A stretch of DNA of 64,000 bases from contig CP015603.1 in the NCBI GenBank assembly GCA_002284855.1, positions 496,001 to 560,000 on the forward strand, given 5' to 3'. The notes under the pieces were generated by a model. It was given only the letters and a program-made list of their open reading frames with translations. It was not told the DNA's origin and searched no databases. Shown one piece after another: positions 19,247-29,024 of the stretch (the first letter of the stretch is position 1; every line of letters starts with the position of its first letter). This stretch comes from Actinobacteria bacterium IMCC25003 (GTDB taxonomy: Bacteria > Actinomycetota > Actinomycetes > Nanopelagicales > Nanopelagicaceae). The position numbers and the translations under genes are program-made.

Positions 19247-20523
19247 TGAGTACCGTTGAAGTACGCGCGCTCTCTGCGCCAGAACGTCGCCGCAAGCGCG
19301 GAATCATCACCATGGCAGGGCTCGGTGCCTTCGCACTCGCCATCTTCGGAATACTTCCTAAGACCGGACAACCCGTCACATATAGCTTTGTTCTGGGTAA
19401 TGAGTGGGTACTTGCAAAAGAGATCGTCGTTAACTCTAAGAGTGGAGCGCTTCTCTTCTCTGTCATTGCTCTTCTTGCAGTGGCAATCGCTGCCCTGCAA
19501 TTCCGCGCACGTAAGACAATCCGTGCAGCCAGCGCACTCTTCGGCGCAGCCTTTCTCATGTCATTCCTCTGCTGGGCATCAGCAGGAAAATTCATTCCCT
19601 TTACTGGGCTTCTTCAAGGTGCGCTCTTCCTCTCTGTTCCACTGATCTTCGGCGCAATGGCCGGCGTGCTTTCTGAGCGATCAGGTGTCATCAATATCGC
19701 AATTGAAGGACAACTTCTTGCAGGTGCATTTATGTCAGGCGTTATTGCATCACTTACCCAGAATAAGATTGCTGGCCTGCTAGTGGCGCCTTTTGCTGGA
19801 GCTGCTATCGCTTGGCTCCTTGCAGTGTTTGCCATCAAATATGGAATTGATCAAGTTGTCCTTGGTTTCGTTCTCAACGTTCTAGTTATCGGACTCACCA
19901 ACTTCCTCTATAAGAAGCTCTTGATTCCATATCAATCAACCTGGAATGCTGGCGGAACCTTTGCACCGATTGAGATCCCATTGCTCTCTAAGATTCCTGT
20001 GATCGGACCGATCTTCTTTAGCCAGAGCATCATCGTCTACCTCATGTATGTAGCTGTAGTCATTATTAATATTGCACTCTTCAAATCAAAGTGGGGACTT
20101 CGTACTCGCTCAGTCGGCGAACACCCAACTGCTGCAGAATCCGTTGGTATCGATGTCAATAAGATTCGCTTCCGCAATGTCCTCATTGCTGGCGCAGTTG
20201 CAGGGCTTGGTGGAGCATTCTTTACACTCGGTGCAGTCGGTTCATTTAGCAAAGAGATGACTGCAGGCAAGGGCTTTATTGCACTCGCCGCGCTTATCTT
20301 CGGTCGCTGGAGCCCTCTTGGCGCTGTCGCTGCAGCTCTCATCTTTGGCTTTGCAGATAACTTGCAAGGACTTCTCACAATTACCGGAACGCCAATTCCA
20401 TCTGAATTTATGTTGATGGCACCATATGTGGCAACCATCATCGCTGTCTCTGGCTTTGTCGGAAAAGTTCGTGCCCCGGCTGCTGATGGCGTTGCCTATA
20501 AACGTGGAGGCGGTTCGCACTAA
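19246..20523 (+). CDS. nucleoside ABC transporter permease (YufQ type)
   Basis: 425 aa, second permease of the pair. ATG 19246 is chosen because it overlaps the upstream TAA by one base and GGGATGG precedes it; an in-frame ATG at 19234 would overlap more. After an N-terminal extension with two or three extra membrane segments comes the conserved core ERSGVINIAIEGQLLAGA, then GEHPTAAESVGIDV and GKGFIALAALIFGRWSP. The extra N-terminal segments are longer than in Bacillus YufQ. Confidence 0.9.
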   Translation: MSTVEVRALSAPERRRKRGIITMAGLGAFALAIFGILPKTGQPVTYSFVLGNEWVLAKEIVVNSKSGALLFSVIALLAVAIAALQFRARKTIRAASALFGAAFLMSFLCWASAGKFIPFTGLLQGALFLSVPLIFGAMAGVLSERSGVINIAIEGQLLAGAFMSGVIASLTQNKIAGLLVAPFAGAAIAWLLAVFAIKYGIDQVVLGFVLNVLVIGLTNFLYKKLLIPYQSTWNAGGTFAPIEIPLLSKIPVIGPIFFSQSIIVYLMYVAVVIINIALFKSKWGLRTRSVGEHPTAAESVGIDVNKIRFRNVLIAGAVAGLGGAFFTLGAVGSFSKEMTAGKGFIALAALIFGRWSPLGAVAAALIFGFADNLQGLLTITGTPIPSEFMLMAPYVATIIAVSGFVGKVRAPAADGVAYKRGGGSH

Positions 20524-20921
20524 TGGAGATCAATTGGGAATTACTGCGCAGTGAAGCGCTTGGTGCCATGAAGAAGGCCTATGCACCGTATTCAAAGTTT
20601 CCAGTAGGCGTGGCTGCTCTTGTCGATGATGGTCGCATCATCACTGGGTGCAATGTTGAAAATGCTAGCTATGGACTCACTCTCTGTGCTGAATGTGGTT
20701 TGGTTTCAAACCTCATTGCCACAGGTGGCGGACGCCTTGTGGCATTTGCATGTGTAGATATTGCAGGCAATCCCTTGATGCCATGCGGGCGCTGTCGCCA
20801 ACTGCTCCAAGAACACGGTGGATCCAAGCTTCAGATGGATACCAATGAGGGCATCAAAACTCTTGGCGATCTACTTCCATGGGCATTTGGCTCTGAAGAG
20901 ATGAACGAACGTCTTTCATGA
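20523..20921 (+). CDS. cdd: cytidine deaminase
   Basis: Deaminates cytidine and deoxycytidine to uridine and deoxyuridine. 132 aa, homotetramer type. Zinc ligands Cys55, Cys88 and Cys91 with catalytic Glu57 are visible in CAEC and MPCGRC; NVENASYGL (44-52) binds the nucleoside. ATG overlaps the permease stop by one base and its own stop overlaps deoA by four, placing it in the nucleoside uptake operon. Confidence 0.96.
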   Translation: MEINWELLRSEALGAMKKAYAPYSKFPVGVAALVDDGRIITGCNVENASYGLTLCAECGLVSNLIATGGGRLVAFACVDIAGNPLMPCGRCRQLLQEHGGSKLQMDTNEGIKTLGDLLPWAFGSEEMNERLS

Positions 20922-22207
20922 TCGAACCATTTGCAGCCGTTGAAATTATTGCGGCTAAGCGCGATCGTAATGAGCTAACAGATCCACAAATCGATTGGAT
21001 TATCGACGCCTACACACGTGGAGTTGTTGCAGACGAACAAATGTCAGCGCTTCTTATGGCAATTCTTCTCAACGGTATGAACTCTCGCGAAATTTCTCGC
21101 TGGACCAACGCCATGATCAATAGTGGCGAACGCATGGATTGGTCGAAGCTCGATTGCAAAACTGCAGATAAGCATTCAACGGGTGGCGTCGGAGACAAGA
21201 TCACCCTTCCTCTCGCTCCACTTGTTGCAGCATGTGGGGGAGCAGTTCCTCAATTGTCAGGTCGCGGACTTGGCCATACCGGTGGAACTCTCGACAAACT
21301 TGAATCCATTCCTGGTTGGCGCGCATCGCTGACCAATGATGAGATGCTCAAAGTTCTGCAAGATACAGGCGCGGTTATTTGTGCAGCAGGTGCCGGCCTT
21401 GCCCCAGCAGATAAGAAGCTCTACGCACTGCGCGATGTCACAGCAACCGTTGAAGCAATTCCTCTCATTGCATCTTCCATCATGAGCAAGAAGATTGCTG
21501 AAGGTACCTCCGCACTCGTTCTCGACGTCAAGACAGGGTCTGGTGCCTTTATGTCAGATCCTGCAAAGGCATCTGAACTTGCTCGTACGATGGTGCAGCT
21601 TGGTAAAGATGCAGGAGTAAAGACACGTGCCCTCGTTACTGCGATGGATGTTCCACTCGGTCTTACTGCCGGAAACGCTCTTGAAGTTCGCGAATCCGTT
21701 GAAGTCCTTGCAGGTGGGGGACCCGCAGATGTCGTTGAATTAACAATTCTCCTGGCACGCGAAATGATTGATGCGGCGGGCATTGTCGGAAAAGATCCTG
21801 CCGATGCACTGAAAGATGGCAGCGCAATGGATCACTGGCGCCGCATGATTAGCGCACAAGGTGGAGATCCTGATGCTGCACTTCCGGTTGCTCATGAACA
21901 GCATGTTGTAAAGGCTGCCAATAGCGGCACGATTACAACCATGGATGCCATGAAGGTCGGTGTCAGCGCATGGCGGTTAGGCGCAGGACGTTCGAAGCAG
22001 GGTGAGAAGGTACAAGCAGGGGCAGGTATCGAACTCCATGCAAAACCTGGTGATTACATCACTGCCGGCTCACCGCTGATGACGTTGCATACCGATGAAG
22101 CTCCACGCTTTGAACGCGCTCTCGAAATTCTTGAAGGTGCTGTCACAATAGTTGAAGGTGGAACGGTTAATCGTCTGCCTCTAGTGTTAGAGAGAATTGA
22201 AGGATGA
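20918..22207 (+). CDS. deoA: thymidine / pyrimidine-nucleoside phosphorylase
   Basis: Phosphorolyses thymidine and deoxyuridine to the base and deoxyribose-1-phosphate. 429 aa. The family signature [16 protein letters not shown] (~110-125) and the phosphate-binding [10 protein letters not shown] (85-94) are intact. It supplies deoxyribose-1-phosphate to the mutase and DeoC encoded on the opposite strand 4-7 kb away. Coupled to cdd and add through 4-nt overlaps. Thymidine versus general pyrimidine specificity cannot be decided from sequence. Confidence 0.95.
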   Translation: MIEPFAAVEIIAAKRDRNELTDPQIDWIIDAYTRGVVADEQMSALLMAILLNGMNSREISRWTNAMINSGERMDWSKLDCKTADKHSTGGVGDKITLPLAPLVAACGGAVPQLSGRGLGHTGGTLDKLESIPGWRASLTNDEMLKVLQDTGAVICAAGAGLAPADKKLYALRDVTATVEAIPLIASSIMSKKIAEGTSALVLDVKTGSGAFMSDPAKASELARTMVQLGKDAGVKTRALVTAMDVPLGLTAGNALEVRESVEVLAGGGPADVVELTILLAREMIDAAGIVGKDPADALKDGSAMDHWRRMISAQGGDPDAALPVAHEQHVVKAANSGTITTMDAMKVGVSAWRLGAGRSKQGEKVQAGAGIELHAKPGDYITAGSPLMTLHTDEAPRFERALEILEGAVTIVEGGTVNRLPLVLERIEG

Positions 22208-23298
22208 GCGACTTAACAAAGAAGCCAACAGCTGATCAAGTCAAGCGCCTTCCTAAGGCACTTCTGCACGATCACCTCGACGGTGGCCTTCGCCCTCAAA
22301 CAATTATCGATATTGCCAAAGAGATTGGCCATGAACTTCCAACCTACGATGCTGCAGAACTCGCTGAATGGTTTCGCAGCTCATGTGATTCAGGCTCTTT
22401 GGTTCTCTACCTCGAAACCTTTGCTCACACAGTTGCAGTCATGCAACGTAAAGAAGATGTTGTTCGCGTAGCGCGCGAGTGCGCAGTCGATCTAGCTCGC
22501 GATGGCGTTGTCTATGCAGAAGTGCGTATGGCGCCCGAGCTGATCACCGAAAAAGGTTTATCGCTCTCACAGGCTATCGAAGCAATTCTTGAAGGTTTCC
22601 GCGCTGGCGAAGCTGAAGCAAAAGCTGAAGGCAACACAATCCGCGTGATGTCACTTCTCTGCGGAATGCGCCAGAACGAACTTTCACAAGAAGTGGCTGA
22701 ACTCGCTGTGAAATACCGTGATCAAGGCGTTGTTGGATTTGATATTGCGGGCCCTGAAGATGGATTCCCACCAAGTGATCAACTCGATACCTTTGAATAT
22801 TTGCGTCGCGAAAATGCACACTTCACTATCCATGCCGGTGAAGCCTATGGATTGCCATCAATCTGGGAAGCAATTCAGCTGTGCGGAGCAGAACGTCTCG
22901 GCCATGGAGTGCGCATCACCGACGATATCGATTTCAACCACACGCCACCGCGACTAGGACGCCTTGCTTCCTATGTCCGTGATCGCCGCGTTCCGCTTGA
23001 GATGTGCCCATCGTCAAATATTCAGACAGGTGTGGCAGATTCCTTTGCACATCACCCGCTTGCACGTCTGGCAAAGCTTCGCTTCCGCGTGACCATCAAT
23101 ACCGATAACCGTTTGATGTCAGCAACATCAATGACGCGCGAGATGACAGAGATGGTCAATCAATGTGATTGGACCTTCCAAGATCTGCAGCGCGTCACCA
23201 TCAATGCGCTCAAGAGCGCCTTCATTCCCTTTGAAGAACGCTTGGCAATTATTGAGAGCGTTATCAAACCAACATACGCAAAGATTTCAGAGGAATAA
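22204..23298 (+). CDS. add: adenosine deaminase
   Basis: Converts adenosine and deoxyadenosine to inosine forms, the substrates of PNP. 364 aa. Metal ligands His22 and His24 in LHDHLDGG, catalytic HAGEAYG (~213), SSNIQT (~266) and the metal Asp in INTDNRLMS (~298) are all present. Last gene of the uptake operon; only 4 bp separate its stop from the stop of the convergent half-length aldehyde dehydrogenase gene, and no terminator is seen there. Confidence 0.95.
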   Translation: MSDLTKKPTADQVKRLPKALLHDHLDGGLRPQTIIDIAKEIGHELPTYDAAELAEWFRSSCDSGSLVLYLETFAHTVAVMQRKEDVVRVARECAVDLARDGVVYAEVRMAPELITEKGLSLSQAIEAILEGFRAGEAEAKAEGNTIRVMSLLCGMRQNELSQEVAELAVKYRDQGVVGFDIAGPEDGFPPSDQLDTFEYLRRENAHFTIHAGEAYGLPSIWEAIQLCGAERLGHGVRITDDIDFNHTPPRLGRLASYVRDRRVPLEMCPSSNIQTGVADSFAHHPLARLAKLRFRVTINTDNRLMSATSMTREMTEMVNQCDWTFQDLQRVTINALKSAFIPFEERLAIIESVIKPTYAKISEE

Positions 23299-23302
23299 AG
23301 GA

Positions 23303-24154
23303 TTAAATCCCGACGGAATGCCAGACGGTCTTGGATTCCATAAAGGCGAGAATGCGCGTAGGAGTTTTTCCTGATCCAAAGGAGTGAATTCTCTTAAGGT
23401 TTTCGGCACCTGCCTCTTTGAGGGCCCCATGTTTCTTCTTTTGGATCCCAGTGATATCAAAGCCATCGATATCCATGTGAGATGCTGCCCAGGGCGCTAG
23501 TTCATCTAATGAACCAGTCAGAATGTTGATAACACCAGCGGGAAGATCGCTTGTGGCAAGCACTTCAGCAAATGACATGGCAGGAACTGCAAGTCCACCT
23601 GGAACGAGGACGACCGCTGTGTTTCCTGAAACTACTGCTGCAGCAACAGCATCGCTAAATTCGATGAAGCTTTCTGAAGAAGCGACTGCAACGACTCCCT
23701 GAGGTTCGGAGATAGAAAAGTTGAAGAATGGACCAGAGACAGGATTAGTGGCACCGCTGACAGCTTGCAGCTTGTCACTCCAGCCCGCATACCAAACCCA
23801 GCGATCGATCGCTTCAGAGACGAGCGCCTTCGCCTTTGCAGGAGTGGTGTGAGAGGTCAAAGCAATCTCAGATTCAAATTGCTCTGATCGCCCTTCAAGC
23901 ATCTCTGCAATTCTGTAGAGAATCTGTCCGCGGTTGTAGGCAGTTGCTTTAGCCCAGCCAGATTGTGCTGCACGCGCTGCAGTAACTGCATCACGAAGAT
24001 CTTTACGTGATGCAAGTGCAGGGTTGGCCACGAAATTTCCGTTCTTAGCTGTTACTTCAAAGACTCGACCGGATTCGCTCCGAGGAAAAGCGCCATTGAT
24101 GTAGAGCTTGTAAGTCTTTTTCACATCAATACGGGATGGTTTTTTGGTAGCCAT
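23303..24154 (-). CDS. half-length aldehyde dehydrogenase-like protein without catalytic domain
   Basis: 283 aa against about 480 for the family. It aligns with the N-terminal cofactor domain of its full-length neighbour (YINGAFPRSESGR, then ISEPQGVVAVASSESF in place of the IPWNFPL region). The NAD-binding lysine of VVLKPAE is changed (VVLVPGG), the FTGSTDVG loop is replaced by FDITGIQKKK, and the protein ends before the catalytic Glu and Cys positions. It starts directly after the stop of the full-length ALDH with no gap, so both are co-translated. The frame is intact and no remnant of a catalytic half follows, so it is probably a maintained structural or regulatory partner rather than a fresh pseudogene. 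Function is inferred. Confidence 0.75.
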   Translation of the reverse strand: MATKKPSRIDVKKTYKLYINGAFPRSESGRVFEVTAKNGNFVANPALASRKDLRDAVTAARAAQSGWAKATAYNRGQILYRIAEMLEGRSEQFESEIALTSHTTPAKAKALVSEAIDRWVWYAGWSDKLQAVSGATNPVSGPFFNFSISEPQGVVAVASSESFIEFSDAVAAAVVSGNTAVVLVPGGLAVPAMSFAEVLATSDLPAGVINILTGSLDELAPWAASHMDIDGFDITGIQKKKHGALKEAGAENLKRIHSFGSGKTPTRILAFMESKTVWHSVGI

Positions 24155-25603
24155 TTACTTCGCCCCAGTTTCTTTGCCAGTCTTCAAATATGCAGCTAAT
24201 CCATGTCTGCCGCCTTCGCGTCCCCAGCCAGATTCTTTATATCCGCCGAAAGGTGATGCTGGATCAAATTTATTAAATGTATTTGCCCAAATCACTCCGG
24301 CCTTGAGGTGTTGGCTCGCCCAGAAAATACGTGAGCCTTTCTCGCTCCAGATTCCGGCAGATAATCCAAAGGGAGTGTTATTGGCCTTATCCATCGCTTC
24401 TTGCGGAGTTCTAAAGGTTAAGACCGAAAGAACTGGACCAAAAATCTCTTCTTGCGCAATGCGATGAGCTTGGGTTACTCCGGTAAAGATGGTGGGAGCA
24501 AACCAGAATCCCTTGTTGGAGAGATTGCATTGCGGGCTCCAGCGCTCGGCACCTTCGGCATCTCCGATTGCGGAGAGCTCCTTAATCTTCACGAGCTGCT
24601 CTTTCGAGTTGATTGCACCCAAATCAGTATTCTTATCGAGAGGATCGCCCACGCGGATCTTGGCCATTCTGACCTTGAGCTTCTCAATAATCTCTTCAGC
24701 AACGCTCTCTTGAACAATGAGGCGTGAGCCTGCGCAGCAGACATGGCCTTGATTGAAGAATATTCCGTTGACTATTCCTTCTACAGTTTCATCGATAGGC
24801 GCATCATCAAAGACGATATTTGCGCCTTTGCCGCCAAGTTCGAGAGTTGCCTTCTTATCTGTTGAGGCAATGGCACGGGCGATCTTCTTACCGACATCGG
24901 TAGAGCCAGTAAATGCAATCTTATGAACTCCTGGATGGTTCACGATTGCTGCACCTGTAGACCCATCACCAGTGACAATATTGACGACACCATCTGGTAA
25001 TTCGGCTTGCTGGCAGACTTCAGCAAAGAGCAGAGCGGTAAGCGAAGTTGTCTCTGCTGGCTTAAGAACTACCGTGTTACCTGTTGCAAGCGCTGGCGCA
25101 ACTTTCCATGCGAGCATGAGAAGTGGGAAATTCCAGGGAATGATCTGTCCGGCAACTCCATAAGCCTTAGGGGAGTGGCCCAGTCCTGCGTAATCTAATT
25201 TATCGGCCCATCCTGCGTGATAGAAGAAGTGAGCTGCGACGAGGGGAATATCGATATCGCGTGTTTCACGGATTGGTTTTCCATTATCAAGAGTCTCAAG
25301 AACTGCGAACTCACGTGCCCGTTCTTGAAGAATGCGTGCAATGCGGTAGAGATACTTTCCTCGCTCTTTCCCGGATAACTTCGACCACGTCTTGGTATAT
25401 GCCTTCTGCGCAGCCATAACAGCTTTATCAACATCAGATACTCCACCTAAAGCAATGTGGCTCAAGATCTCTTCAGTTGCTGGATTAATGGTGGGGAAGT
25501 GCTTCTTTCCAGCGACAAAAGAGCCATTGATGAAGTGGCCGTACTTAGGCTTGATGGAGACGATAGATCGAGATTCAGGAGCCGGGGCATATTCAAAAGT
25601 CAT
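24155..25603 (-). CDS. NAD(P)-dependent aldehyde dehydrogenase
   Basis: 482-aa full-length enzyme. IPWNFPL (155-161), VVLKPAE (178-184), FTGSTDVG (231-238), LELGGKG with Glu256 and HVCCAGSR with the nucleophile at Cys289 or Cys290 are all present. Being directly downstream of deoC (11-nt gap), its likely substrate is the acetaldehyde released from deoxyribose-5-phosphate; this is inferred from context. Other aldehydes are possible. Confidence 0.92.
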   Translation of the reverse strand: MTFEYAPAPESRSIVSIKPKYGHFINGSFVAGKKHFPTINPATEEILSHIALGGVSDVDKAVMAAQKAYTKTWSKLSGKERGKYLYRIARILQERAREFAVLETLDNGKPIRETRDIDIPLVAAHFFYHAGWADKLDYAGLGHSPKAYGVAGQIIPWNFPLLMLAWKVAPALATGNTVVLKPAETTSLTALLFAEVCQQAELPDGVVNIVTGDGSTGAAIVNHPGVHKIAFTGSTDVGKKIARAIASTDKKATLELGGKGANIVFDDAPIDETVEGIVNGIFFNQGHVCCAGSRLIVQESVAEEIIEKLKVRMAKIRVGDPLDKNTDLGAINSKEQLVKIKELSAIGDAEGAERWSPQCNLSNKGFWFAPTIFTGVTQAHRIAQEEIFGPVLSVLTFRTPQEAMDKANNTPFGLSAGIWSEKGSRIFWASQHLKAGVIWANTFNKFDPASPFGGYKESGWGREGGRHGLAAYLKTGKETGAK

Positions 25604-25614
25604 TCTGGCCTCTT

Positions 25615-26562
25615 CTAATCGATCGTGACGTAGTTGGGGCTAGCGTAGTAGCCATCTGACATTTTCATGCGTTGCATCAGTAGGTCATTCAGTAGAGCGC
25701 TGGCACCGATACGGAATAGGTCTGGAGTTAACCATTCGGGCCCAGCTGTTTCATTGACCAGTACAAGTTGTTTGATTGCATCTTTTGTAGTGCGGATACC
25801 ACCAGCTGGCTTGACTCCAATTCTGCGTTGAGTCATTGAGTAGAAGTCGCGTACCGCTTCCAGCATCACAAGAACAACAGGAGGAGTTGCTGCAGGGGCA
25901 ACCTTTCCGGTTGAAGTCTTGATGAAATCGGCGCCCGCAAGCATTGCAAGATAGGAAGCTTTGCGAACGTTGTCGTAAGTAACGAGCTCTCCTGTCTCAA
26001 AGATAACCTTGAGGTGAGCCTTACCTCCGCAGACTTCACGGATCTTTACAATCTCATCAAAAACCAGACCATATTTACCCGCTAAGAATGCTCCGCGATC
26101 AATCACCATATCGATCTCTGCAGCACCTGCATTGATTGCATCTTGCGTATCTTGAATTTTCACTTCCATGGATGCGCGCCCAGATGGAAAGGCGGTCGAT
26201 ACCGCCGCTACCGGGACATGTTCTCCGCCGATGGAATCTAAATGTGTGCGGGCAATTTCGACCATATCGTTATAGACACAGACTGCGCCGACGCTCGGCA
26301 CGGTGGGATCTGTGGGATCTGGTCTGACTGCTTTAGAACATAGTGCTCGGACTTTGCCAGGAGTATCTGCTCCTTCAAGCGTCGTGAGATCCACCATCGA
26401 GATGGCAGTTTCAATAGCCCATTTCTTACTTGAAGTTTTAATGCTTCTCGTTGCCAGCATTGCTGCTCGGGCTTCTGCGCCGACTTGATCGACTCCCGAG
26501 AGTTGATCAAGGAAGTGAATAAGAGATTTCTCTGATCCATCAACAAGGCCGTAGAAACTCAT
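25615..26562 (-). CDS. deoC: deoxyribose-phosphate aldolase
   Basis: Cleaves 2-deoxyribose-5-phosphate to glyceraldehyde-3-phosphate and acetaldehyde. 315 aa. The Schiff-base lysine is Lys215 in ADFIKTSTGK, with Lys185 in HLKVIFETG and Asp151 in EIDMVID, all as in known enzymes. It overlaps the phosphosugar mutase gene by 4 nt. It is longer than the E. coli enzyme because of an N-terminal extension of about 50 residues. Confidence 0.95.
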   Translation of the reverse strand: MSFYGLVDGSEKSLIHFLDQLSGVDQVGAEARAAMLATRSIKTSSKKWAIETAISMVDLTTLEGADTPGKVRALCSKAVRPDPTDPTVPSVGAVCVYNDMVEIARTHLDSIGGEHVPVAAVSTAFPSGRASMEVKIQDTQDAINAGAAEIDMVIDRGAFLAGKYGLVFDEIVKIREVCGGKAHLKVIFETGELVTYDNVRKASYLAMLAGADFIKTSTGKVAPAATPPVVLVMLEAVRDFYSMTQRRIGVKPAGGIRTTKDAIKQLVLVNETAGPEWLTPDLFRIGASALLNDLLMQRMKMSDGYYASPNYVTID

Positions 26563-28175
26563 GAAAGCAATTCTTTCAGAGGCTGGCGAATCTCGTCGAG
26601 CAATTTCTGTGATTCATCTGACGTCTTCGTAATAACTTCGATGTAGCACTTCATCTTTGCCTCTGTGCCTGATGGGCGGATGATGATGCGAATACCTCCA
26701 GCAAGCCAGATACGTAAACCATCGGTTGGTGGCAATCCATCTTTCGGTGCTGCTAAATCATCGATTGATTCAACAGCGCGCCCTGCAATTTCCTTGGGAG
26801 GATTCTGGCGAAGCCCAGCAAGAAGTCGAGTAATGGCAGACATATCTGAAACACGGATCGATATCTGTTCTGTCCCGTGGAAACCATGACGTTCCCATAC
26901 TTGATTGAGTAAATCGCTAATAGTGAGGCCATCACGCTTGAGATCCATGGCCACTTGCGCCAAGAAAATCGCTGCAGAGATTCCATCTTTATCGTTCACG
27001 GTATCGGAATCAACTGCATATCCGATCGCTTCTTCATATCCGAAGGCGAGATCTTCAATCTTTGCCAGCCACTTAAAGCCTGTTAGAACTTCTTTAAAAT
27101 CTATTCCGTAATGAGCGCTGATCTTACGTAGAGCAGATGAGGAGACGATGGAGTTTCCAAATGTTCCGGTGGGCTTTGAGCGCGCTATCCATTCGCCCAG
27201 AACAACACCGAGTTCATCTCCGCGGAGCATGCGCCAGCCCACTGCAGGGTCATTGATTGCTGCAGCGCAACGATCGGCATCTGGGTCATTGGCAATCACT
27301 AATTCAGCGCCGAAATCGCGAGCTTTCTTGAGAGCGAGATCAATCGCACCGGGTTCTTCAGGATTGGGAAATGCAACGGTTGGAAAATCTGGATCTGGGG
27401 TGCATTGCTCATCGACGGTGATCAGAGATGAGAAGCCTGCCTTATTAAAGACAAATTGCGCCGTCTCGGTTCCGACTCCATGCATTGCTGTGTATACAAT
27501 CTTGAGATCTCCGGGACGTGGTGCAAGGGCGCTTGTTCTCTTTACATATTCATTGAGAACTTCTTCATCCAGAATTGTCCACTTACTGCCGCGGGGGAGT
27601 GATTTGAGAGATGTCACTGCATCGATATCAGCTGCGATAAAGCCATCGGTGGGATTGATGATTTGTGAAGATGCATAATTGATTCCATCTGCGACAGGCC
27701 CGACATAAACTTTGTATCCATTATCTTGTGGTGGATTGTGGCTTGCTGTCACCATGATTCCGATATCGCAGGCAAGATAAGACGTAGCAAATGCAAGAAC
27801 AGGCGTTGGAAGCGGACGCGGAAGTATGTAGACATCCATACCGGCACCGCTCATAATCTCTGCCGTCTCAAAAGTGTAATCCTCAGAGCCATAACGTGCA
27901 TCGCGACCAACAACGACCTTTGTCATGCCGCGCTTCTTCATATATGTAGCGATACCTGCAGCAGCGCGCCCTACGACAGCGCGGTTCATACATGAAGGTC
28001 CGGGGCCTATCGGACCACGTAACCCGGCAGTTCCAAATTGAAGAAAGCCGCTGAAATGCTTCTTGAGAGTCTCTTCATCACCGGCATCGAGCAGAGTCTG
28101 CAACCCAGCAGCTGTCTTGGGATCTGGGTCGTCAGCAATCCAAGCTTCTACTTCGGCGCGCAGAGTGCTGTTCAT
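26559..28175 (-). CDS. phosphosugar mutase (phosphopentomutase/phosphoglucomutase family)
   Basis: 538 aa alpha-D-phosphohexomutase. The phosphoserine is Ser145 in TASHNPPQDNGYK, the metal loop is NDPDADRC (~300) and the C-terminal phosphate loop is RPSGTEAKMKCYIE. The position between PNP and deoC indicates that it moves phosphate from C1 to C5 of (deoxy)ribose, though glucose-1-phosphate activity is also possible. It has a predicted leaderless promoter of its own in the 18-bp gap after the PNP gene. Confidence 0.9.
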   Translation of the reverse strand: MNSTLRAEVEAWIADDPDPKTAAGLQTLLDAGDEETLKKHFSGFLQFGTAGLRGPIGPGPSCMNRAVVGRAAAGIATYMKKRGMTKVVVGRDARYGSEDYTFETAEIMSGAGMDVYILPRPLPTPVLAFATSYLACDIGIMVTASHNPPQDNGYKVYVGPVADGINYASSQIINPTDGFIAADIDAVTSLKSLPRGSKWTILDEEVLNEYVKRTSALAPRPGDLKIVYTAMHGVGTETAQFVFNKAGFSSLITVDEQCTPDPDFPTVAFPNPEEPGAIDLALKKARDFGAELVIANDPDADRCAAAINDPAVGWRMLRGDELGVVLGEWIARSKPTGTFGNSIVSSSALRKISAHYGIDFKEVLTGFKWLAKIEDLAFGYEEAIGYAVDSDTVNDKDGISAAIFLAQVAMDLKRDGLTISDLLNQVWERHGFHGTEQISIRVSDMSAITRLLAGLRQNPPKEIAGRAVESIDDLAAPKDGLPPTDGLRIWLAGGIRIIIRPSGTEAKMKCYIEVITKTSDESQKLLDEIRQPLKELLS

Positions 28176-28181
28176 AGGTAG

Positions 28182-28187
28182 AGGCTA
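28182..28187 (-). promoter_or_regulatory. -10 element of a predicted leaderless promoter for the deo-type operon
   Basis: On the minus strand TAGCCT is followed by 6 nt (CTACCT) and the ATG of the phosphosugar mutase. It allows the mutase-deoC-ALDH group to be expressed apart from PNP and the carboxylase genes. Confidence 0.5.
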
Positions 28188-28193
28188 ATCTCG

Positions 28194-29024
28194 TTAGACG
28201 AGTTTAGGAATAGTGTTTTTAAGAAGAGTGCCCATGCGATCTGCAGCAGCTTTGCCAGCAGCAATAACCTCTTCATGATTCAACTTCTCGCCAGTTACGC
28301 CTGCTGCAGCATTGGTGACGAGCGAAATTCCGAGCACTTCAGCTCCAAGTGCATGCGCTGCAATAGCTTCAGGAACGGTAGACATTCCAACGAGATCTGC
28401 GCCCATTGTGCGCATCATCAAAATTTCTGCAGGAGTTTCATAGGTGGGTCCGCGCCAATGGACGTAGACACCTTCGGCGAGTGAAGCATCTTCCTTCTTT
28501 ACGATCTCGCGGATGCGATTGCTGTAAAGATCAGTGAGATCGATAAAAGTTGCACCTGAAAGTGGTGACGCTGCAGTCAGTGAGATGTGGTCGCGAATAA
28601 TGACAGGCTGACCAACTTTGTATGAAGTGTTAATTCCACCGCACGCGTTTGTCAGAATGACTACTTTGCAGCCTGCCTTTACAGCTGTGCGAACTCCGTG
28701 CACAACTGGCTCCATACCTTTACCTTCGTAGAGGTGGGTGCGACCGAGAAATACAAGTGCGCGAATAGTTTTGCCATTCTCAACGATTTCATATGAGCGA
28801 ACTTTTCCTGAGTGTCCTTCGACTGCTGGCGCAAAGAAACCGGTGATCTCATGAGCATCGCATTCGTAAGCGGGAGTACCGAGCGCATCAGCTGCCGTTA
28901 CCCACCCTGAACCCATAACGAGTGCAACATCGTGAGATGCAACGCCTGTACGTTCTGCGATTTCTGCCGCTGCCTTCGTAGCAGCAGCTAATGGATCAGA
29001 GTAGAGAAGATCAGTTGAGGTCAT
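28194..29024 (-). CDS. purine-nucleoside phosphorylase (type I, trimeric class)
   Basis: Splits inosine/guanosine and the deoxy forms into base and (deoxy)ribose-1-phosphate. 276 aa. VMGSGWV (~36-42) is the phosphate-binding loop and [10 protein letters not shown] (~124-133) with [14 protein letters not shown] (~214) are conserved PNP-I blocks. The ATG overlaps the carboxylase alpha stop by 4 nt, joining it to the upstream carboxylase operon, while its product feeds the mutase just downstream. Confidence 0.94.
   Translation of the reverse strand: MTSTDLLYSDPLAAATKAAAEIAERTGVASHDVALVMGSGWVTAADALGTPAYECDAHEITGFFAPAVEGHSGKVRSYEIVENGKTIRALVFLGRTHLYEGKGMEPVVHGVRTAVKAGCKVVILTNACGGINTSYKVGQPVIIRDHISLTAASPLSGATFIDLTDLYSNRIREIVKKEDASLAEGVYVHWRGPTYETPAEILMMRTMGADLVGMSTVPEAIAAHALGAEVLGISLVTNAAAGVTGEKLNHEEVIAAGKAAADRMGTLLKNTIPKLV

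Noticed and set aside
18937-19500. Open frame of 187 codons on the minus strand
   Set aside because: It spans the end of one conserved permease gene and the start of the next; its translation is basic, low-complexity and resembles no family.
27148-27678. Open frame of 176 codons on the plus strand
   Set aside because: Antisense to the phosphosugar mutase; no start signal or recognisable domain.
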